A DNA stretch of 64,000 nt from Mesorhizobium sp. NZP2298 (GCF_013170825.1 NZ_CP033365.1:4724001-4788000), one strand, 5' to 3'; counted from the stretch's first letter, positions 45,499 through 55,320 are shown. Notes: a model not told the origin generated them from the letters alone. A program made the numbers and translations.

Positions 45499-45935
45499 TC
45501 AGGCAGCGAAATCGTGCCGTCTTCGGCGATCGGAAAGGCCGGATTGTGTGCTACTTCCCAGACATGCCCGTCGGCATCGGCGAAATAGCCGTACCAGCCG
45601 CCCCAAAAGGCACGGCCTGCCGGCTTGACGATGCGGCCGCCGGCTTTTTCAGCCATGGCGAGCACTTCGTCGACTTCGGCGTCGGAGCGGGTGTTGTAGG
45701 CAAGGTAGACGGCGGAAGGCGCCTTGGCGAAGGTGATACCCGAATCCTCCTCGGCGCTGGCACGCGGAAACAGGCCGAGAATGGCGCCGCCCATCTGAAA
45801 GAAGGCGACACCGTCGGTGATGCCGCCATGCCGTCTCAGGCCCATCGTCTCGTAGAAACGCACGGCGCGGTCGAGATCGTCCGTAGCGATGGTGACGATG
45901 GAGATACGCGGTTCCACGGTTACTCGTCCGTCCAT
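45495..45935 (-). CDS. VOC family protein (glyoxalase-like)
   Basis: 146 residues with two paired beta-alpha-beta3 modules: ISIVTIATDDLDRAVRFYETMG and DEVLAMAEKAGGRIVKPAGR. Metal-dependent lyase, dioxygenase or resistance protein fold; no specific function shown. It overlaps the enoyl-CoA hydratase and ATPase genes. Confidence 0.85.
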   Translation of the reverse strand: MDGRVTVEPRISIVTIATDDLDRAVRFYETMGLRRHGGITDGVAFFQMGGAILGLFPRASAEEDSGITFAKAPSAVYLAYNTRSDAEVDEVLAMAEKAGGRIVKPAGRAFWGGWYGYFADADGHVWEVAHNPAFPIAEDGTISLPD

Positions 45936-46741
45936 TGCGGCTTGCGCTTGCCTATGAAGGCGCCGATGCCCTCCTCCGCGTCGCGCGCCAGCATGTTCTC
46001 GACCATGACGCGGCCGGTATAGGCATAGGCGTCCGCCAGCCCCATCTCGGCCTGCGCGTAAAAGGCCTCCTTGCCGGTCTTCACCACCAAAGATGATTTG
46101 GAAGCAATGGTCTGCGCGTATTTGGTAACGATCTGATTCAGGTATTCGCGCGGCACGACGCGGTTGACCAAGCCGAATTCCTTGGCGGTCGCCGCGTCGA
46201 TCGTCTCGCCGGTCAGCAGCATTTCCATCGCCTGCTTGCGCGACACGTTGCGCGACAGCGCCACCATCGGCGTCGAGCAGAACAGGCCGATGTTGACGCC
46301 CGGCGTGCAGAAGGTCGCCTCATGCGAGGCGATCGCCAGGTCGCAGCTGGCGACCAGTTGCAGGCCGGCGGCGGTGGCCAGACCGTCGACTTCGGCGATG
46401 ACAGGCAAGGGATGGCGCACGATCGCCTGCATCAGCGTCGCACAAGCGGCGAACGTCTCTTCGAAGAAGGTCTTGCCGCGGTCGGCGTCGGCGCGGCGCG
46501 CCGTCATTTCCTTGAGATCATGGCCGGCGCAGAACACTTTTCCCGCTGCCGACAGCACGATGACACGAACGGCCTTGTCGTCCTTGGCGCGGTCGAGTTC
46601 GGCAGTCAGCGCCGCCATCACCCCAAGCGACAGGGCGTTGGCAGGAGGATTGGCGAGGGTCAGGCGCAGCACGCCCTTGTCCAGCCTGGTCGTGACCGGA
46701 CCCTCGACAGCGACAGGCTTGATGGCAAGAATTTCGGCCAT
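45920..46741 (-). CDS. Enoyl-CoA hydratase/isomerase family protein
   Basis: 273 residues, start ATG 46741. Crotonase fold: the oxyanion hole segments VFCAGHDLKEM and DGLATAAGLQLVASCDLAI. The second catalytic Glu is not obvious in GVNIGLFCSTP, so hydratase activity is uncertain, as in the ECHDC3-like group it resembles. First gene of the overlapping string with VOC, ATPase and CoA-binding genes; divergent from a thioesterase gene. Confidence 0.88.
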   Translation of the reverse strand: MAEILAIKPVAVEGPVTTRLDKGVLRLTLANPPANALSLGVMAALTAELDRAKDDKAVRVIVLSAAGKVFCAGHDLKEMTARRADADRGKTFFEETFAACATLMQAIVRHPLPVIAEVDGLATAAGLQLVASCDLAIASHEATFCTPGVNIGLFCSTPMVALSRNVSRKQAMEMLLTGETIDAATAKEFGLVNRVVPREYLNQIVTKYAQTIASKSSLVVKTGKEAFYAQAEMGLADAYAYTGRVMVENMLARDAEEGIGAFIGKRKPQWTDE

Positions 46742-46894
46742 GGCTAAGGTCTCCGCGATTCCGAACGGGCTGGGAGAGTATCTAATATCGGATCGGGTTT
46801 CATCCAACACCCATCGCTTGCGCCAGAAGACTGAAGGTGTTGCCAGGAACGCCCGGCTGCGCCCATACAGGCCTGCGCAGAACGAGAGACCGAC

Positions 46895-47359
46895 ATGCCC
46901 GCCCAGACCAACCTCAAGCCGGTGCTGACCGCAGCACAGATCAATGCGCTGATGGAGACCGTCTTTCCGCAACTCAACGAGAATTCCGCCGCCTATGAGG
47001 CGATCGACGTGTTCCCCGGCGGCTGCATCGTGCGGCTCAACGCCGGCGAGCGGCATCTGCGTCCTGGCGGCACGGTGTCGGGCCCTGCCCTGTTCACACT
47101 GGCGGACATTGGCGGCTATGTCTGCGTGCTCAGCCACGCCGGGCCGGATGCGCTCTCGGTCACCACCAACCTCAATATCAACTTCGTGCGCAAGGCCGAG
47201 GCCGGGCCGATCGATGGCCATTGCCGTATCCTGAAGCTGGGAAAGAGCCTGATGGTGTTCGACATCGACATCGTCGCCGGCCCGGAAGGTCAGACGATCG
47301 CGCACGCGACGGGCACCTATTCGATCCCGCCGAAGCGGAGTAGTGATGTGGTAAAATAA
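46895..47359 (+). CDS. PaaI family hotdog thioesterase
   Basis: 154 residues. Hotdog fold with RPGGTVSGPALFTLADIGGY (the helix with the catalytic acidic residue) and LNINFVRKAEAGPI. Hydrolyses an acyl-CoA in the cytoplasm. Divergent from the enoyl-CoA hydratase gene, which suggests joint use in acyl-CoA metabolism. Confidence 0.88.
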   Translation: MPAQTNLKPVLTAAQINALMETVFPQLNENSAAYEAIDVFPGGCIVRLNAGERHLRPGGTVSGPALFTLADIGGYVCVLSHAGPDALSVTTNLNINFVRKAEAGPIDGHCRILKLGKSLMVFDIDIVAGPEGQTIAHATGTYSIPPKRSSDVVK

Positions 47360-47421
47360 TACCTTTTACCTAGGTCGTTGTTTTTGCTATTGTTTCTTCG
47401 CTAGGGAGCTTTTCGATCGGC

Positions 47422-47450
47422 TTGACGCGCGGTTCCCCCTCGCCTATAAG
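47422..47450 (+). promoter_or_regulatory. Strong sigma-70 promoter of rplM-rpsI
   Basis: TTGACG (47422-47427), exact 17-base spacer and TATAAG (47445-47450), 125 bases before rplM. Transcription should start near 47457. Confidence 0.75.
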
Positions 47451-47463
47451 CCCTCACGAAGCA

Positions 47464-47487
47464 GCGGCCCGCAAAGGCCGCCGTTTT
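47464..47487 (+). promoter_or_regulatory. Leader hairpin with T-run upstream of rplM
   Basis: Stem GCGGCC/GGCCGC (47464-47481) followed by CGTTTTGTT, just after the predicted transcription start. It could be an attenuator or a ribosomal-protein autoregulation site; a residual terminator of the upstream thioesterase gene is less likely because it lies after the promoter. Confidence 0.45.
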
Positions 47488-47574
47488 GTTATTGGCGGCG
47501 GGCAAGCGTCTCATCGCCAATCCAAGCAACAAGAAACGCCTTCCCCGTGAAGGTCAGAACCGAAAGCAGAAAAC

Positions 47575-48039
47575 ATGACAACCTTTTCGCAGAAGCCTGC
47601 GGATGTGGTGAAGAAGTGGATCCTGATCGACGCCGAAGGTCTCGTCGTTGGTCGTCTCGCCACTGTCATCGCCAATCATCTTCGCGGCAAGCACAAGCCG
47701 ACCTTCACCCCGCATGTCGACGACGGCGACAATGTCATCGTCATCAATGCCGACAAGGTGGTGTTCACCGGCAAGAAGTTCACCGACAAGGTCTATTACT
47801 GGCACACCGGCCACCCCGGCGGCATCAAGGAGCGCACCGCGCGCCAGCTGCTCGAGGGTCGTTTCCCCGAGCGTGTCGTCGAGAAGGCCGTCGAGCGCAT
47901 GGTGCCGCGTGGCCCGCTCGGCCGTCGCCAGATGAAGAACCTGCGCGTCTATGCAGGCGCGGAGCATCCGCATGTCGCCCAGCAGCCAGAAGTCCTCGAC
48001 GTGGCCAAGCTGAATTCCAAGAACAAGAAGGTCGCATAA
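47575..48039 (+). CDS. rplM: 50S ribosomal protein L13
   Basis: 154 residues; core motifs [33 protein letters not shown] and [20 protein letters not shown]. Binds 23S rRNA early in large-subunit assembly. One base from rpsI, the standard pair. Confidence 0.98.
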   Translation: MTTFSQKPADVVKKWILIDAEGLVVGRLATVIANHLRGKHKPTFTPHVDDGDNVIVINADKVVFTGKKFTDKVYYWHTGHPGGIKERTARQLLEGRFPERVVEKAVERMVPRGPLGRRQMKNLRVYAGAEHPHVAQQPEVLDVAKLNSKNKKVA

Positions 48040-48040
48040 G

Positions 48041-48523
48041 ATGGCTGAGCTTTCCTCGCTCGCAGAACTGGGCGCCGCCACCGGCAACACGAACACGCAG
48101 GCCGCGGCCCCGGTCCACGTCCAGAAGCTCGACAAGTCGGGCCGCGCCTATGCCACCGGCAAGCGCAAGAACGCCATTGCGCGCGTCTGGGTGAAGCCGG
48201 GTTCCGGCAAGATCGTCGTCAACGACAAGGAATTCGCGACCTATTTCGCGCGTCCGGTCCTGCAGATGATCCTCAACCAGCCGATCATCGCCTCCAACCG
48301 TTCGGGCCAGTACGACATCGTCGCCACGGTCGTCGGCGGCGGCCTCTCCGGCCAGGCGGGTGCGGTTCGTCACGGCATCTCCAAGGCGCTGACCTACTAC
48401 GAGCCGGCGCTGCGCGCCGTGCTCAAGAAGGGCGGCTTCCTGACCCGCGACAGCCGCGTCGTCGAGCGCAAGAAGTACGGCAAGGCGAAAGCCCGCCGCA
48501 GCTTCCAGTTCTCGAAGCGCTAA
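48041..48523 (+). CDS. rpsI: 30S ribosomal protein S9
   Basis: 160 residues with a 35-residue N-terminal extension before [20 protein letters not shown], typical of alphaproteobacteria, and the C-terminal tail [11 protein letters not shown] whose last Lys-Arg contacts P-site tRNA. Confidence 0.98.
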   Translation: MAELSSLAELGAATGNTNTQAAAPVHVQKLDKSGRAYATGKRKNAIARVWVKPGSGKIVVNDKEFATYFARPVLQMILNQPIIASNRSGQYDIVATVVGGGLSGQAGAVRHGISKALTYYEPALRAVLKKGGFLTRDSRVVERKKYGKAKARRSFQFSKR

Positions 48524-48541
48524 GCTCTCCACGGACAATCG

Positions 48542-48567
48542 AAAGGCCGCCTCCGGGCGGCCTTTTT
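48542..48567 (+). terminator. Rho-independent terminator of rplM-rpsI
   Basis: Stem AAAGGCCGCC/GGCGGCCTTT with loop TCCG and five T. It lies 19 bases after the rpsI stop and 15 before the end of the convergent MFS gene. Confidence 0.9.
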
Positions 48568-48581
48568 GCGTTGCGCATCCC

Positions 48582-49964
48582 CTATCCGGCGAAATGGTCG
48601 GCGTCGCGGATGAACAGGAATGCGCAGACCGCCGAGAACGCCACGGCGAGCGCGGAGACGAGGAAAGCAATCCGCATGCCCTGGATCGTGCCCAGCGCCA
48701 AGGCCGAGCCGAACAGCGCGACCCCGATCGCCCCGCCCGACTGGCGCACTGTGTTCAGAACGCCCGAGGCTGTTCCCGACATCGCCGTCGGCACTGACGA
48801 CAACAGTGCCGTGGTCATGGCGGGCACCGCAAGACCGATGCCGACCGGCAGGAACAGCAGCCGCCAGAGCAGCGACAGGTAGGACGTGTCGGCCTGGATC
48901 AGTGCCATCAGCCCGAAACCGGTCGCCCCGATGAGCAGGCCGATCGCCATCGGCAAGCGTGGGCCGTAGGTGGCCGCGATGCGGCCGGCGGCAATGTTCG
49001 ACACGGTGACCGCCGCCATGAAGGGCAGGAAGGCGAGCCCGGTCATTTCGGGCGAAAAATGCCTTTCCTTCTGGAAGTAGAGGCTGAGCATAAAGATCGT
49101 GCCGTAGAGCGTCAAATTGACCGCCAGCCCGACGAGGCTGGTCACAGCCGGCACACGGCTGGCGAACAGCTTGAGCGGAAACATCGGTGCCGCTGTCCGG
49201 CTCTCAGCGAGCAGAAACAGGCTTCCGGCCGCCACCGCCACTATCAGTCCGCCGATGACCGCCATCGAAATCCAGCCCGACGAACCGGTTTCGATGAAGG
49301 CCCCGGTCAGCGAAAACAGTGCCAGCACGACAAGCCCCTGGCCGGCCCATTCGATAGGCGGCCGCTCGGCCTTGAGCGGCGTTTCCTCAAGAAACCGATA
49401 AGCCATCCAGATTGCGAGAGCGCCGATAGGCAGGTTGACCAGGAAGATGCTGGCCCAGCCAAACGATGCCACCATGAAGCCGCCGAGCACAGGTCCGGCC
49501 GACAGCGCAATGCCGCCAGCCGCCGTCCACAGCCCCACGGCGCGTGCCCGACGTGGCTTGTCGGAGGCATAGGCGCGATTGAGGAGCGCCAGCGAACACG
49601 GCATCAGCAAGGCCGCACCAGCGCCCTGCACGGCGCGCGCCGCGATCAGCACCCACGGGCTCTGCGCCAGCCCGCAAACCAGCGAAGCAACACTGAACAA
49701 TGCCATGCCGCCAACAAACACGCGGCGGGCGCCGATCCTGTCGCCGAGGGCGCCGCCGACGAGCAGCAGCGACGCGAAGGCGAGCGTATAGGCATCGACG
49801 ACCCATTGCAGGCCGCCTATGCCCATCGAAAGTGCGGCGCCGATCCTGTTCAGCGCAACATTGACGATTGAGACATCGAGTTGCACCACCACAAAGCCGA
49901 GACTGGTCGCGGCGACGATTGCGGCATAGGCGGCGCGGGGCTTGAGAACGATGGCTTCGGACAT
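48582..49964 (-). CDS. MFS transporter, DHA2 drug-efflux type
   Basis: 460 residues, about 14 hydrophobic segments. DHA2 signatures: LDVSIVNVALNRIG in TM1, WVVDAYTLAFASLLLVGGALGDRIGARR (motif A) and motif C-like GPVLGG after SAGP. Predicted proton-driven drug or metabolite exporter. Substrate unknown. Confidence 0.9.
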   Translation of the reverse strand: MSEAIVLKPRAAYAAIVAATSLGFVVVQLDVSIVNVALNRIGAALSMGIGGLQWVVDAYTLAFASLLLVGGALGDRIGARRVFVGGMALFSVASLVCGLAQSPWVLIAARAVQGAGAALLMPCSLALLNRAYASDKPRRARAVGLWTAAGGIALSAGPVLGGFMVASFGWASIFLVNLPIGALAIWMAYRFLEETPLKAERPPIEWAGQGLVVLALFSLTGAFIETGSSGWISMAVIGGLIVAVAAGSLFLLAESRTAAPMFPLKLFASRVPAVTSLVGLAVNLTLYGTIFMLSLYFQKERHFSPEMTGLAFLPFMAAVTVSNIAAGRIAATYGPRLPMAIGLLIGATGFGLMALIQADTSYLSLLWRLLFLPVGIGLAVPAMTTALLSSVPTAMSGTASGVLNTVRQSGGAIGVALFGSALALGTIQGMRIAFLVSALAVAFSAVCAFLFIRDADHFAG

Positions 49965-50040
49965 GCCTTGGGATAACGGATTTTCACTGACACCGTTCCG
50001 TCAGCAGAGGCCAGACTGCGACAACTTCAACTGCGGCAGA

Positions 50041-51099
50041 TCAGTTGATGCTGGCGGTCGCGGCGGGCTCGATACGTTCGCCGACCCCAGCATAAGGCAC
50101 GCGATAACCGTTCGCCGTCAGCCAGTCGATGGCCGCCTTCGGCTCGTCGGTCTGGATGATGGTGGCGCCACGATCGGCCCAGAAACCCCAGGCCTCGCGC
50201 GGCAGGCTGGCCTTGACCGCCAATTCGTCGCCACGGCCGCCGGCCAGGAAGCCGCCCGGCTTGTTGACGATGGCGTAGGTGTCGGCCCAGATGTGCCAGT
50301 TACCCCGCACCGCGGCGGCGCGCATGCGCGTGCTGAACAGCGGTCCGCCGGTCTCGGTCAGCGTCTCGGCACCCGCCCGCCAGTTGATCAGCTCGATCGC
50401 GCGCGGCGAGAAAGCGTGGTCGACCGTCTCGGCGAAACCGGCATCATGCACCGCGTCATCGGCGATGATCGGCATGAACTGGACACCGCCACCGATGGCA
50501 GCCATCGCGGCCTTGACCGTGGCGATCCTGTTCTGGTTCCAGAGGTTCTCCTTGACGATGACCTGATCGGCCATGCCGAGATCGCGTGCCACAGCGATCA
50601 TGCCCGGGAGATCACCGACCTCGAGCTTGTTGTCGAGATTGATGAGGATCCTGTCCCTGGTCGCCAGCAGCATCTCGTGCAGCGTCGAGACCCGCTCGTT
50701 GGTGACGACGCCGGTGCCCTCGACCAGCAGCCGGCAGGCCTTCAGTTCGGCCAGCGTATAGTTCACCACCTCGCCCTTGCAGGTCGTGGTGCGATCGAGC
50801 CAGCTGTCATGCATGACGACGAACGCGCCGTCCTTCGAGCGCCTGATGTCGACCTCGACGATTTCGGCACCCATGGCGATTGAACCTTCAACCGCGGCAA
50901 TCGAGTTTTCCGCATAGAGCGTCTTGCCGGCCTGCATGCTACCGGCGCGATGCGCGGCCACCATGACGTGGTCGCGCCACTGGTTGGCATGCTCGAAGCG
51001 GTCGAGGATCTGCCTGGCACGGCTTTCGCTGGCCAAAGCCTGACCGGATGCGACCGCGAAGGCCGTGGAAAGCAAAAGGCTCAGCCAGATTGTCCGCAT
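50041..51099 (-). CDS. Glycerophosphodiester phosphodiesterase, secreted
   Basis: 352 residues with a signal peptide (cleavage near ALASE). GDPD motifs: AAHRAGSM, AENSIAAVEGSIAMGAEIVEVDIRRSKDG split over residues about 60-90, and VVMHDSWLDRTT. Releases glycerol-3-phosphate from deacylated lipids in the periplasm. Start ATG 51099 was set by the signal peptide; longer frames have no coding character. Confidence 0.9.
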   Translation of the reverse strand: MRTIWLSLLLSTAFAVASGQALASESRARQILDRFEHANQWRDHVMVAAHRAGSMQAGKTLYAENSIAAVEGSIAMGAEIVEVDIRRSKDGAFVVMHDSWLDRTTTCKGEVVNYTLAELKACRLLVEGTGVVTNERVSTLHEMLLATRDRILINLDNKLEVGDLPGMIAVARDLGMADQVIVKENLWNQNRIATVKAAMAAIGGGVQFMPIIADDAVHDAGFAETVDHAFSPRAIELINWRAGAETLTETGGPLFSTRMRAAAVRGNWHIWADTYAIVNKPGGFLAGGRGDELAVKASLPREAWGFWADRGATIIQTDEPKAAIDWLTANGYRVPYAGVGERIEPAATASIN

Positions 51100-51184
51100 C
51101 GAGAATCGCTCCTTGCCGGATCGAAACCGGGATAGGCGATGCCCGTGACAGGCGGGTGAACGAAGCCGGCTAGCGGATGGTGCG

Positions 51185-52393
51185 TCAGATGCGCCTGGAC
51201 AGCCGACGGAACCATGCCATGGCCGGCATCTCGACCAGGCGCCAGGTAATCCAGGAGGCGGCGATGGTGGCGATGAGCATGATGACGATTGCCCCGGTCC
51301 CGGCCAAGCCGGCGCCGAAGCCGGTGGCGGGCTGTCCGCGCAGCACAAAGTCGCCGATCAGACCAAGGCCAAGCTTGCGCTCGACGAGCCCGGCAAAATT
51401 GATCAGACGCGCCTGGACGAAGATGTGGACCATGTAGATGGAGTAGGACAGCGCGCCAAGCGTCAGCATGAAGGGCGTTCTCAGCAAGGCGGAAATCCAG
51501 CCGCCCTCATGGGCGAAGAGGAACAGCGCCAGCGCGAACACCAGGGGTGCCGCGATACCAAAATCATTGCTGCCCGCCAACGAGACAAAAAGCACGATCA
51601 CCGCCACCATCACGATTTCGGCAAGGGTCCAGCTCAGCCGTGGGCCGCTCCTGGCGAGGAGCTGTCGCGCCCCTGCAATGGAATCATGCTGAAACCAGGC
51701 CAGCAGGGCGCCGAGCGAGAAGCCGTAGAGACAGCGGATGAAGCCGAAATCGTAGGACACATCCATATGATGCGTGGAGAAGCCGAGCAGGAACAGCGGC
51801 GCGGTGACGGCGGCGGCGACAAACCATATCCAGGCACGCGCGCCGGCGACGAAGACCACGCCCGCGAACAAGAGATAGGCGAAGAACTCGGCCGAAATGC
51901 TCCAGCTTGGCGCATTCCAGGTCAATTGATCCTCAAAGCCCATTCCCTGCAGGAGAAGCAGATTGGCAAGCAGGCTCGCAAGGTCGAAACCGCCGGTGAA
52001 GGGGGCTGCGCCGGTGCCATGAAGTTGCGGGAGCATCAGCCGCAGCAGTTCGAACCCCGCAAAAGCCGCAAGCATCAGCAGATGCAGCGGGTAGATGCGG
52101 CCGAAACGCACCAGCGCGAAGCGGGCTACCTCTTCCGGCCGGCTGAGCCGATTGGCGTAGCTGCTGGCGATGACGAAACCGGAAAGAACGAAGAAGAAGT
52201 CGACGAAAAGGTAGGACGAACCCACAAAGGCGCTTTGCGAGATCGACGAGGCGGTCGGGAAATGAAACAGGGCCACCAGAAGCGCGCAGATGCCGCGCCA
52301 CGAATCGAGAACCTGGAAGCGTTCTCCCGCTACCGTACCGGCATGGGTCGACACCACGGCATGGGACGGATTAAGAAACGCGGTCTGCGTCAT
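51185..52393 (-). CDS. Acyltransferase family 3 membrane protein
   Basis: 402 residues, about 10 membrane segments, starting MTQTAFLNPSHAVVSTHAG. Acyl_transf_3 (OafA/NodX-like) features: LDSWRGICALLVALFHF with the catalytic His, FFFVLSGFVIA and RFGRIYPLH. Would O-acetylate a polysaccharide, lipid or periplasmic glucan. Start is ATG 52393; the much longer upstream frame overlaps agmatinase and argC and is a shadow. Confidence 0.9.
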   Translation of the reverse strand: MTQTAFLNPSHAVVSTHAGTVAGERFQVLDSWRGICALLVALFHFPTASSISQSAFVGSSYLFVDFFFVLSGFVIASSYANRLSRPEEVARFALVRFGRIYPLHLLMLAAFAGFELLRLMLPQLHGTGAAPFTGGFDLASLLANLLLLQGMGFEDQLTWNAPSWSISAEFFAYLLFAGVVFVAGARAWIWFVAAAVTAPLFLLGFSTHHMDVSYDFGFIRCLYGFSLGALLAWFQHDSIAGARQLLARSGPRLSWTLAEIVMVAVIVLFVSLAGSNDFGIAAPLVFALALFLFAHEGGWISALLRTPFMLTLGALSYSIYMVHIFVQARLINFAGLVERKLGLGLIGDFVLRGQPATGFGAGLAGTGAIVIMLIATIAASWITWRLVEMPAMAWFRRLSRRI

Positions 52394-52516
52394 GATGGTA
52401 CAGATCCTGTCTTGCCGTGGCACCTGGGCGGCACCGTTTCGTCTCCCCAAGCTGTGACTGGCATCTTCCGTGCCGGTTTTGTAGTTGTTGCACCCCGATG
52501 AAAACGAGGACCAGTA

Positions 52517-53524
52517 ATGGCGACCAAGAACATCGACCATGCCTTCACCGCCCGTTCCAAGACGGGCGGCGCCCTTGAGCCGACCTATTCCGGCGCGCTG
52601 TCGTTCATGCGGCGCAAATACACCAAGGACGTGAAGGGCGCGGACGCGGTGGTGTGGGGCATTCCTTTCGACGCCGCCGTCACCAACCGGCCTGGCGCCC
52701 GCTTCGGGCCGCAGGCTATACGCCGCGCCTCGGCCATCCTCGACAATGACCCGCAGTACCCGTTCTCGCGCGATCTGTTCGAGCATCTGGCCGTGGTCGA
52801 TTATGGCGACTGCCTGCTCGACTCCGGCAACCACCAGAAGACGCCCGGCACGATCGAGCGCGAAGCGGCCAAGATCCTGAAGTCGGGCGCTTTCCTTTTG
52901 ACGCTCGGCGGCGACCATTTCGTTACCTGGCCGCTGCTCAAGGCGCATGCCGCCATCCACGGACCGCTCGCTCTGGTGCAGTTCGACGCGCATCAGGATA
53001 CGTGGGAAGATGACGGCAAGCGCATCGACCACGGATCCTTCGTCGGCCGTGCGGTCAAGGAAGGCATCATCGACCCCGACCGGTCGATCCAGATCGGCAT
53101 CCGGACGCACGCGCCCGACACGTTCGGCATCAAGATCCTCTACGGCCACGAAATCGAGGAGATGCGTGCATCCGACATCGCCTATGCGATCGTCGACCGC
53201 ACCGGCGGCAAGAAGACGTACCTCACCTTCGACATCGACTGCCTCGACCCGGCCTATGCGCCCGGCACCGGCACGCCGGTGGCCGGCGGGCCTTCGTCGG
53301 CGAAGATCCTGTCGACGCTGCGCCAGCTCAACCAGGTCGATATTGTCGGCGCCGATGTCGTGGAGGTTGCGCCGGCCTATGATCACGCCGATATAACGGC
53401 GATCGCCGGCTCGATGGTGGCCATGCAATATCTCGGCCTGCTGGCTGAACGAAAGGCACGACAGGTAGAGATGAACAACGGCAATCATAACGGTGCCGCG
53501 GTGAATCAAGGTCACGGCATATAG
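52517..53524 (+). CDS. speB: Agmatinase/ureohydrolase
   Basis: 335 residues. Mn2+ ligands in GGDHFVTW, FDAHQDTW and FDIDCLDPAYAPGTGTP; the latter is the family signature. Splits agmatine (or a guanidino acid) to putrescine and urea. Slightly longer than E. coli SpeB because of a C-terminal tail rich in Asn. Substrate specificity could be another guanidino compound. Confidence 0.9.
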   Translation: MATKNIDHAFTARSKTGGALEPTYSGALSFMRRKYTKDVKGADAVVWGIPFDAAVTNRPGARFGPQAIRRASAILDNDPQYPFSRDLFEHLAVVDYGDCLLDSGNHQKTPGTIEREAAKILKSGAFLLTLGGDHFVTWPLLKAHAAIHGPLALVQFDAHQDTWEDDGKRIDHGSFVGRAVKEGIIDPDRSIQIGIRTHAPDTFGIKILYGHEIEEMRASDIAYAIVDRTGGKKTYLTFDIDCLDPAYAPGTGTPVAGGPSSAKILSTLRQLNQVDIVGADVVEVAPAYDHADITAIAGSMVAMQYLGLLAERKARQVEMNNGNHNGAAVNQGHGI

Positions 53525-53554
53525 TGTTGAAGTATCAGGGAATTTGATCAGGTC

Positions 53555-54481
53555 ATGAAACCGAAAATCTTCATCGACGGCGAGCACGGCACCACCGGCC
53601 TCCAGATCCGGGCGCTGCTTGCCGAGCGTGGCGACCTGGAGATCATTTCCATTCCCGCCGAGCGCCGCAAGGAAACGGCGGCGCGCGCTGAATTCCTCAA
53701 TGCCGCCGATATCGCGATCCTGTGCCTGCCGGACGACGCGGCGAAGGAGAGCGTCTCGCTGATCGCCAACGACACCACCAAGATCATCGATGCGTCGACC
53801 GCGCATCGCGTCGCCGAAGGCTGGGCATATGGCTTCGCCGAGATGGACAAGGATCAGGCCAAGGCGATCGCCACCGCCAAGCGCGTCGCCAATCCCGGCT
53901 GCTGGCCGCAGGGACCGATCGCGACACTGCGGCCACTGGTTGCCGCCGGCCTGCTGCCAACCGATTTCCCCATCACCGTCAACGGCATTTCGGGCTATTC
54001 GGGCGGCGGTCGGCCGATGATCGAGGACTATGTCGCCAAGGGCGAGGACGCCTCGGAGTTCCTGCCCTATGGCCTGACCCTGCAGCACAAGCACGTGCCG
54101 GAGTTGAGGGCCTATGCGAAACTGTCGCATGATCCGATCATGCAGCCGGCGGTCGGCAATTTCGCCCAGGGCATGATCACCGTGGTGCCGCTGCAACTCG
54201 GCGGCCTGGACCATGTGCCGACAGGCGCGGAGCTCCATGCGGCCATTGCCGACCATTTCGCCGCGATCAAGGGCGGCGTGGTGGAAGTGGCGCCGTACGC
54301 CCATCTGGAGCGTGTGCCGGAGATCGATCCCGAGATCTACAACGGCACCAACCGCATGAAGGTCTATGTCTTTGCCAACGACAACAGAGCGCAGGCGCTG
54401 CTGCTGGCGGTCTATGACAATCTCGGCAAGGGTGCCTCGGGCGCGGCCGTCCAGAACATGGACCTGATGCTCGGCCTTTGA
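53555..54481 (+). CDS. argC: N-acetyl-gamma-glutamyl-phosphate reductase (type 2 ArgC)
   Basis: 308 residues, short type-2 form. N-terminal IDGEHGTTGLQIRALL (NADP site) and catalytic Cys in VANPGCWPQGP. Third step of arginine synthesis. Its TGA overlaps the ATG of the following kinase gene (TGATG). Confidence 0.95.
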   Translation: MKPKIFIDGEHGTTGLQIRALLAERGDLEIISIPAERRKETAARAEFLNAADIAILCLPDDAAKESVSLIANDTTKIIDASTAHRVAEGWAYGFAEMDKDQAKAIATAKRVANPGCWPQGPIATLRPLVAAGLLPTDFPITVNGISGYSGGGRPMIEDYVAKGEDASEFLPYGLTLQHKHVPELRAYAKLSHDPIMQPAVGNFAQGMITVVPLQLGGLDHVPTGAELHAAIADHFAAIKGGVVEVAPYAHLERVPEIDPEIYNGTNRMKVYVFANDNRAQALLLAVYDNLGKGASGAAVQNMDLMLGL

Positions 54482-55320
54482 TGGACGCACCAGTCTTCCC
54501 GGCGCGCTGGAAAATCAGCGCGCCCGAACTCATTGCCGAGACCTTTTCGAGCCGCATCTGGAAGGTTGTTCGCGAGGATGGCTCGCCGGCCGTCGTCAAG
54601 GCGCTCAAGCCTTTCGACGATGTCGCCGACGAGTTGCGCGGCGAGCATTTCCTCGCCTGGCGGCGCGGCGAAGGCGCGGTGCGCCTGCTTGGCCGCGACG
54701 GCCACAGAATGCTGCTCGAATATGCCGGCGACACGCTGCTTACGCGGGTTCTCGATGAACAGGGCGACAACGTCGCGACCGCAATCGCTGCTGAGGTAAT
54801 GGCAAAACTGCTCTCGCCATCAAAACACCGCTACCCGCCCGAGCTTCAGCCGCTCAGGGAGCGGTTTTCGAGCCTCTTCAAGAAGGCGAAAACCGACCGC
54901 CATGCCAGCGACGACAGCCTCTATGTCGAGGCTGCGGCCATCGCCGAACGGCTGCTGGAAAATCCGCACGATATCAGGCCCTTGCATGGCGATCTCCACC
55001 ACGACAACATCTTGCAGGGCCCGCGCGGTTGGCTGGCGATCGACCCGAAGGGCGTGCTTGGCGATCCCGGCTTCGACGCCGCCAACATGTTCTACAACCC
55101 GCTCGACCGCGACGCGCTTTGCCTCGATCCCTCGCGGATCGCACACATGGCCGAAGTCTTTGCCAGGACGCTGGGGCAGTCGCCGGCCGCGATACTGGAC
55201 CATGCCATCGCCTATGGCTGCCTGTCCGCGGCATGGCATCACGAGGACGACAATGCGGCCGAGGAGAACCGCGAGCTGTCGATCGCCAAGACGATCCGGG
55301 CCGTGCGGACGAATTTCTGA
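54481..55320 (+). CDS. Aminoglycoside phosphotransferase family kinase (APH(6)-like)
   Basis: 279 residues from ATG 54481, which overlaps the argC stop; a TTG at 54478 is also possible. Kinase motifs: VVKALKP (ATP-binding Lys), the catalytic loop PLHGDLHHDNIL and AIDPKGVLGDPGFDAANMF, the pattern of the hydroxyurea/streptomycin 6-phosphotransferase group. Phosphorylates a small hydroxyl compound. Resistance function is not implied; coupling to argC is probably incidental. Confidence 0.85.
   Translation: MDAPVFPARWKISAPELIAETFSSRIWKVVREDGSPAVVKALKPFDDVADELRGEHFLAWRRGEGAVRLLGRDGHRMLLEYAGDTLLTRVLDEQGDNVATAIAAEVMAKLLSPSKHRYPPELQPLRERFSSLFKKAKTDRHASDDSLYVEAAAIAERLLENPHDIRPLHGDLHHDNILQGPRGWLAIDPKGVLGDPGFDAANMFYNPLDRDALCLDPSRIAHMAEVFARTLGQSPAAILDHAIAYGCLSAAWHHEDDNAAEENRELSIAKTIRAVRTNF

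Noticed and set aside
51185..54490. A very long minus-strand open frame (over 1000 codons)
   Set aside because: Only the part up to 52393 is the acyltransferase. The rest is antisense to agmatinase and argC, which have full family signatures; high GC keeps the shadow frame open.
54481..55320. Antibiotic resistance gene
   Set aside because: The kinase fold is APH-like, but chromosomal relatives of this group are common in rhizobia and the argC context gives no sign of a resistance cassette.
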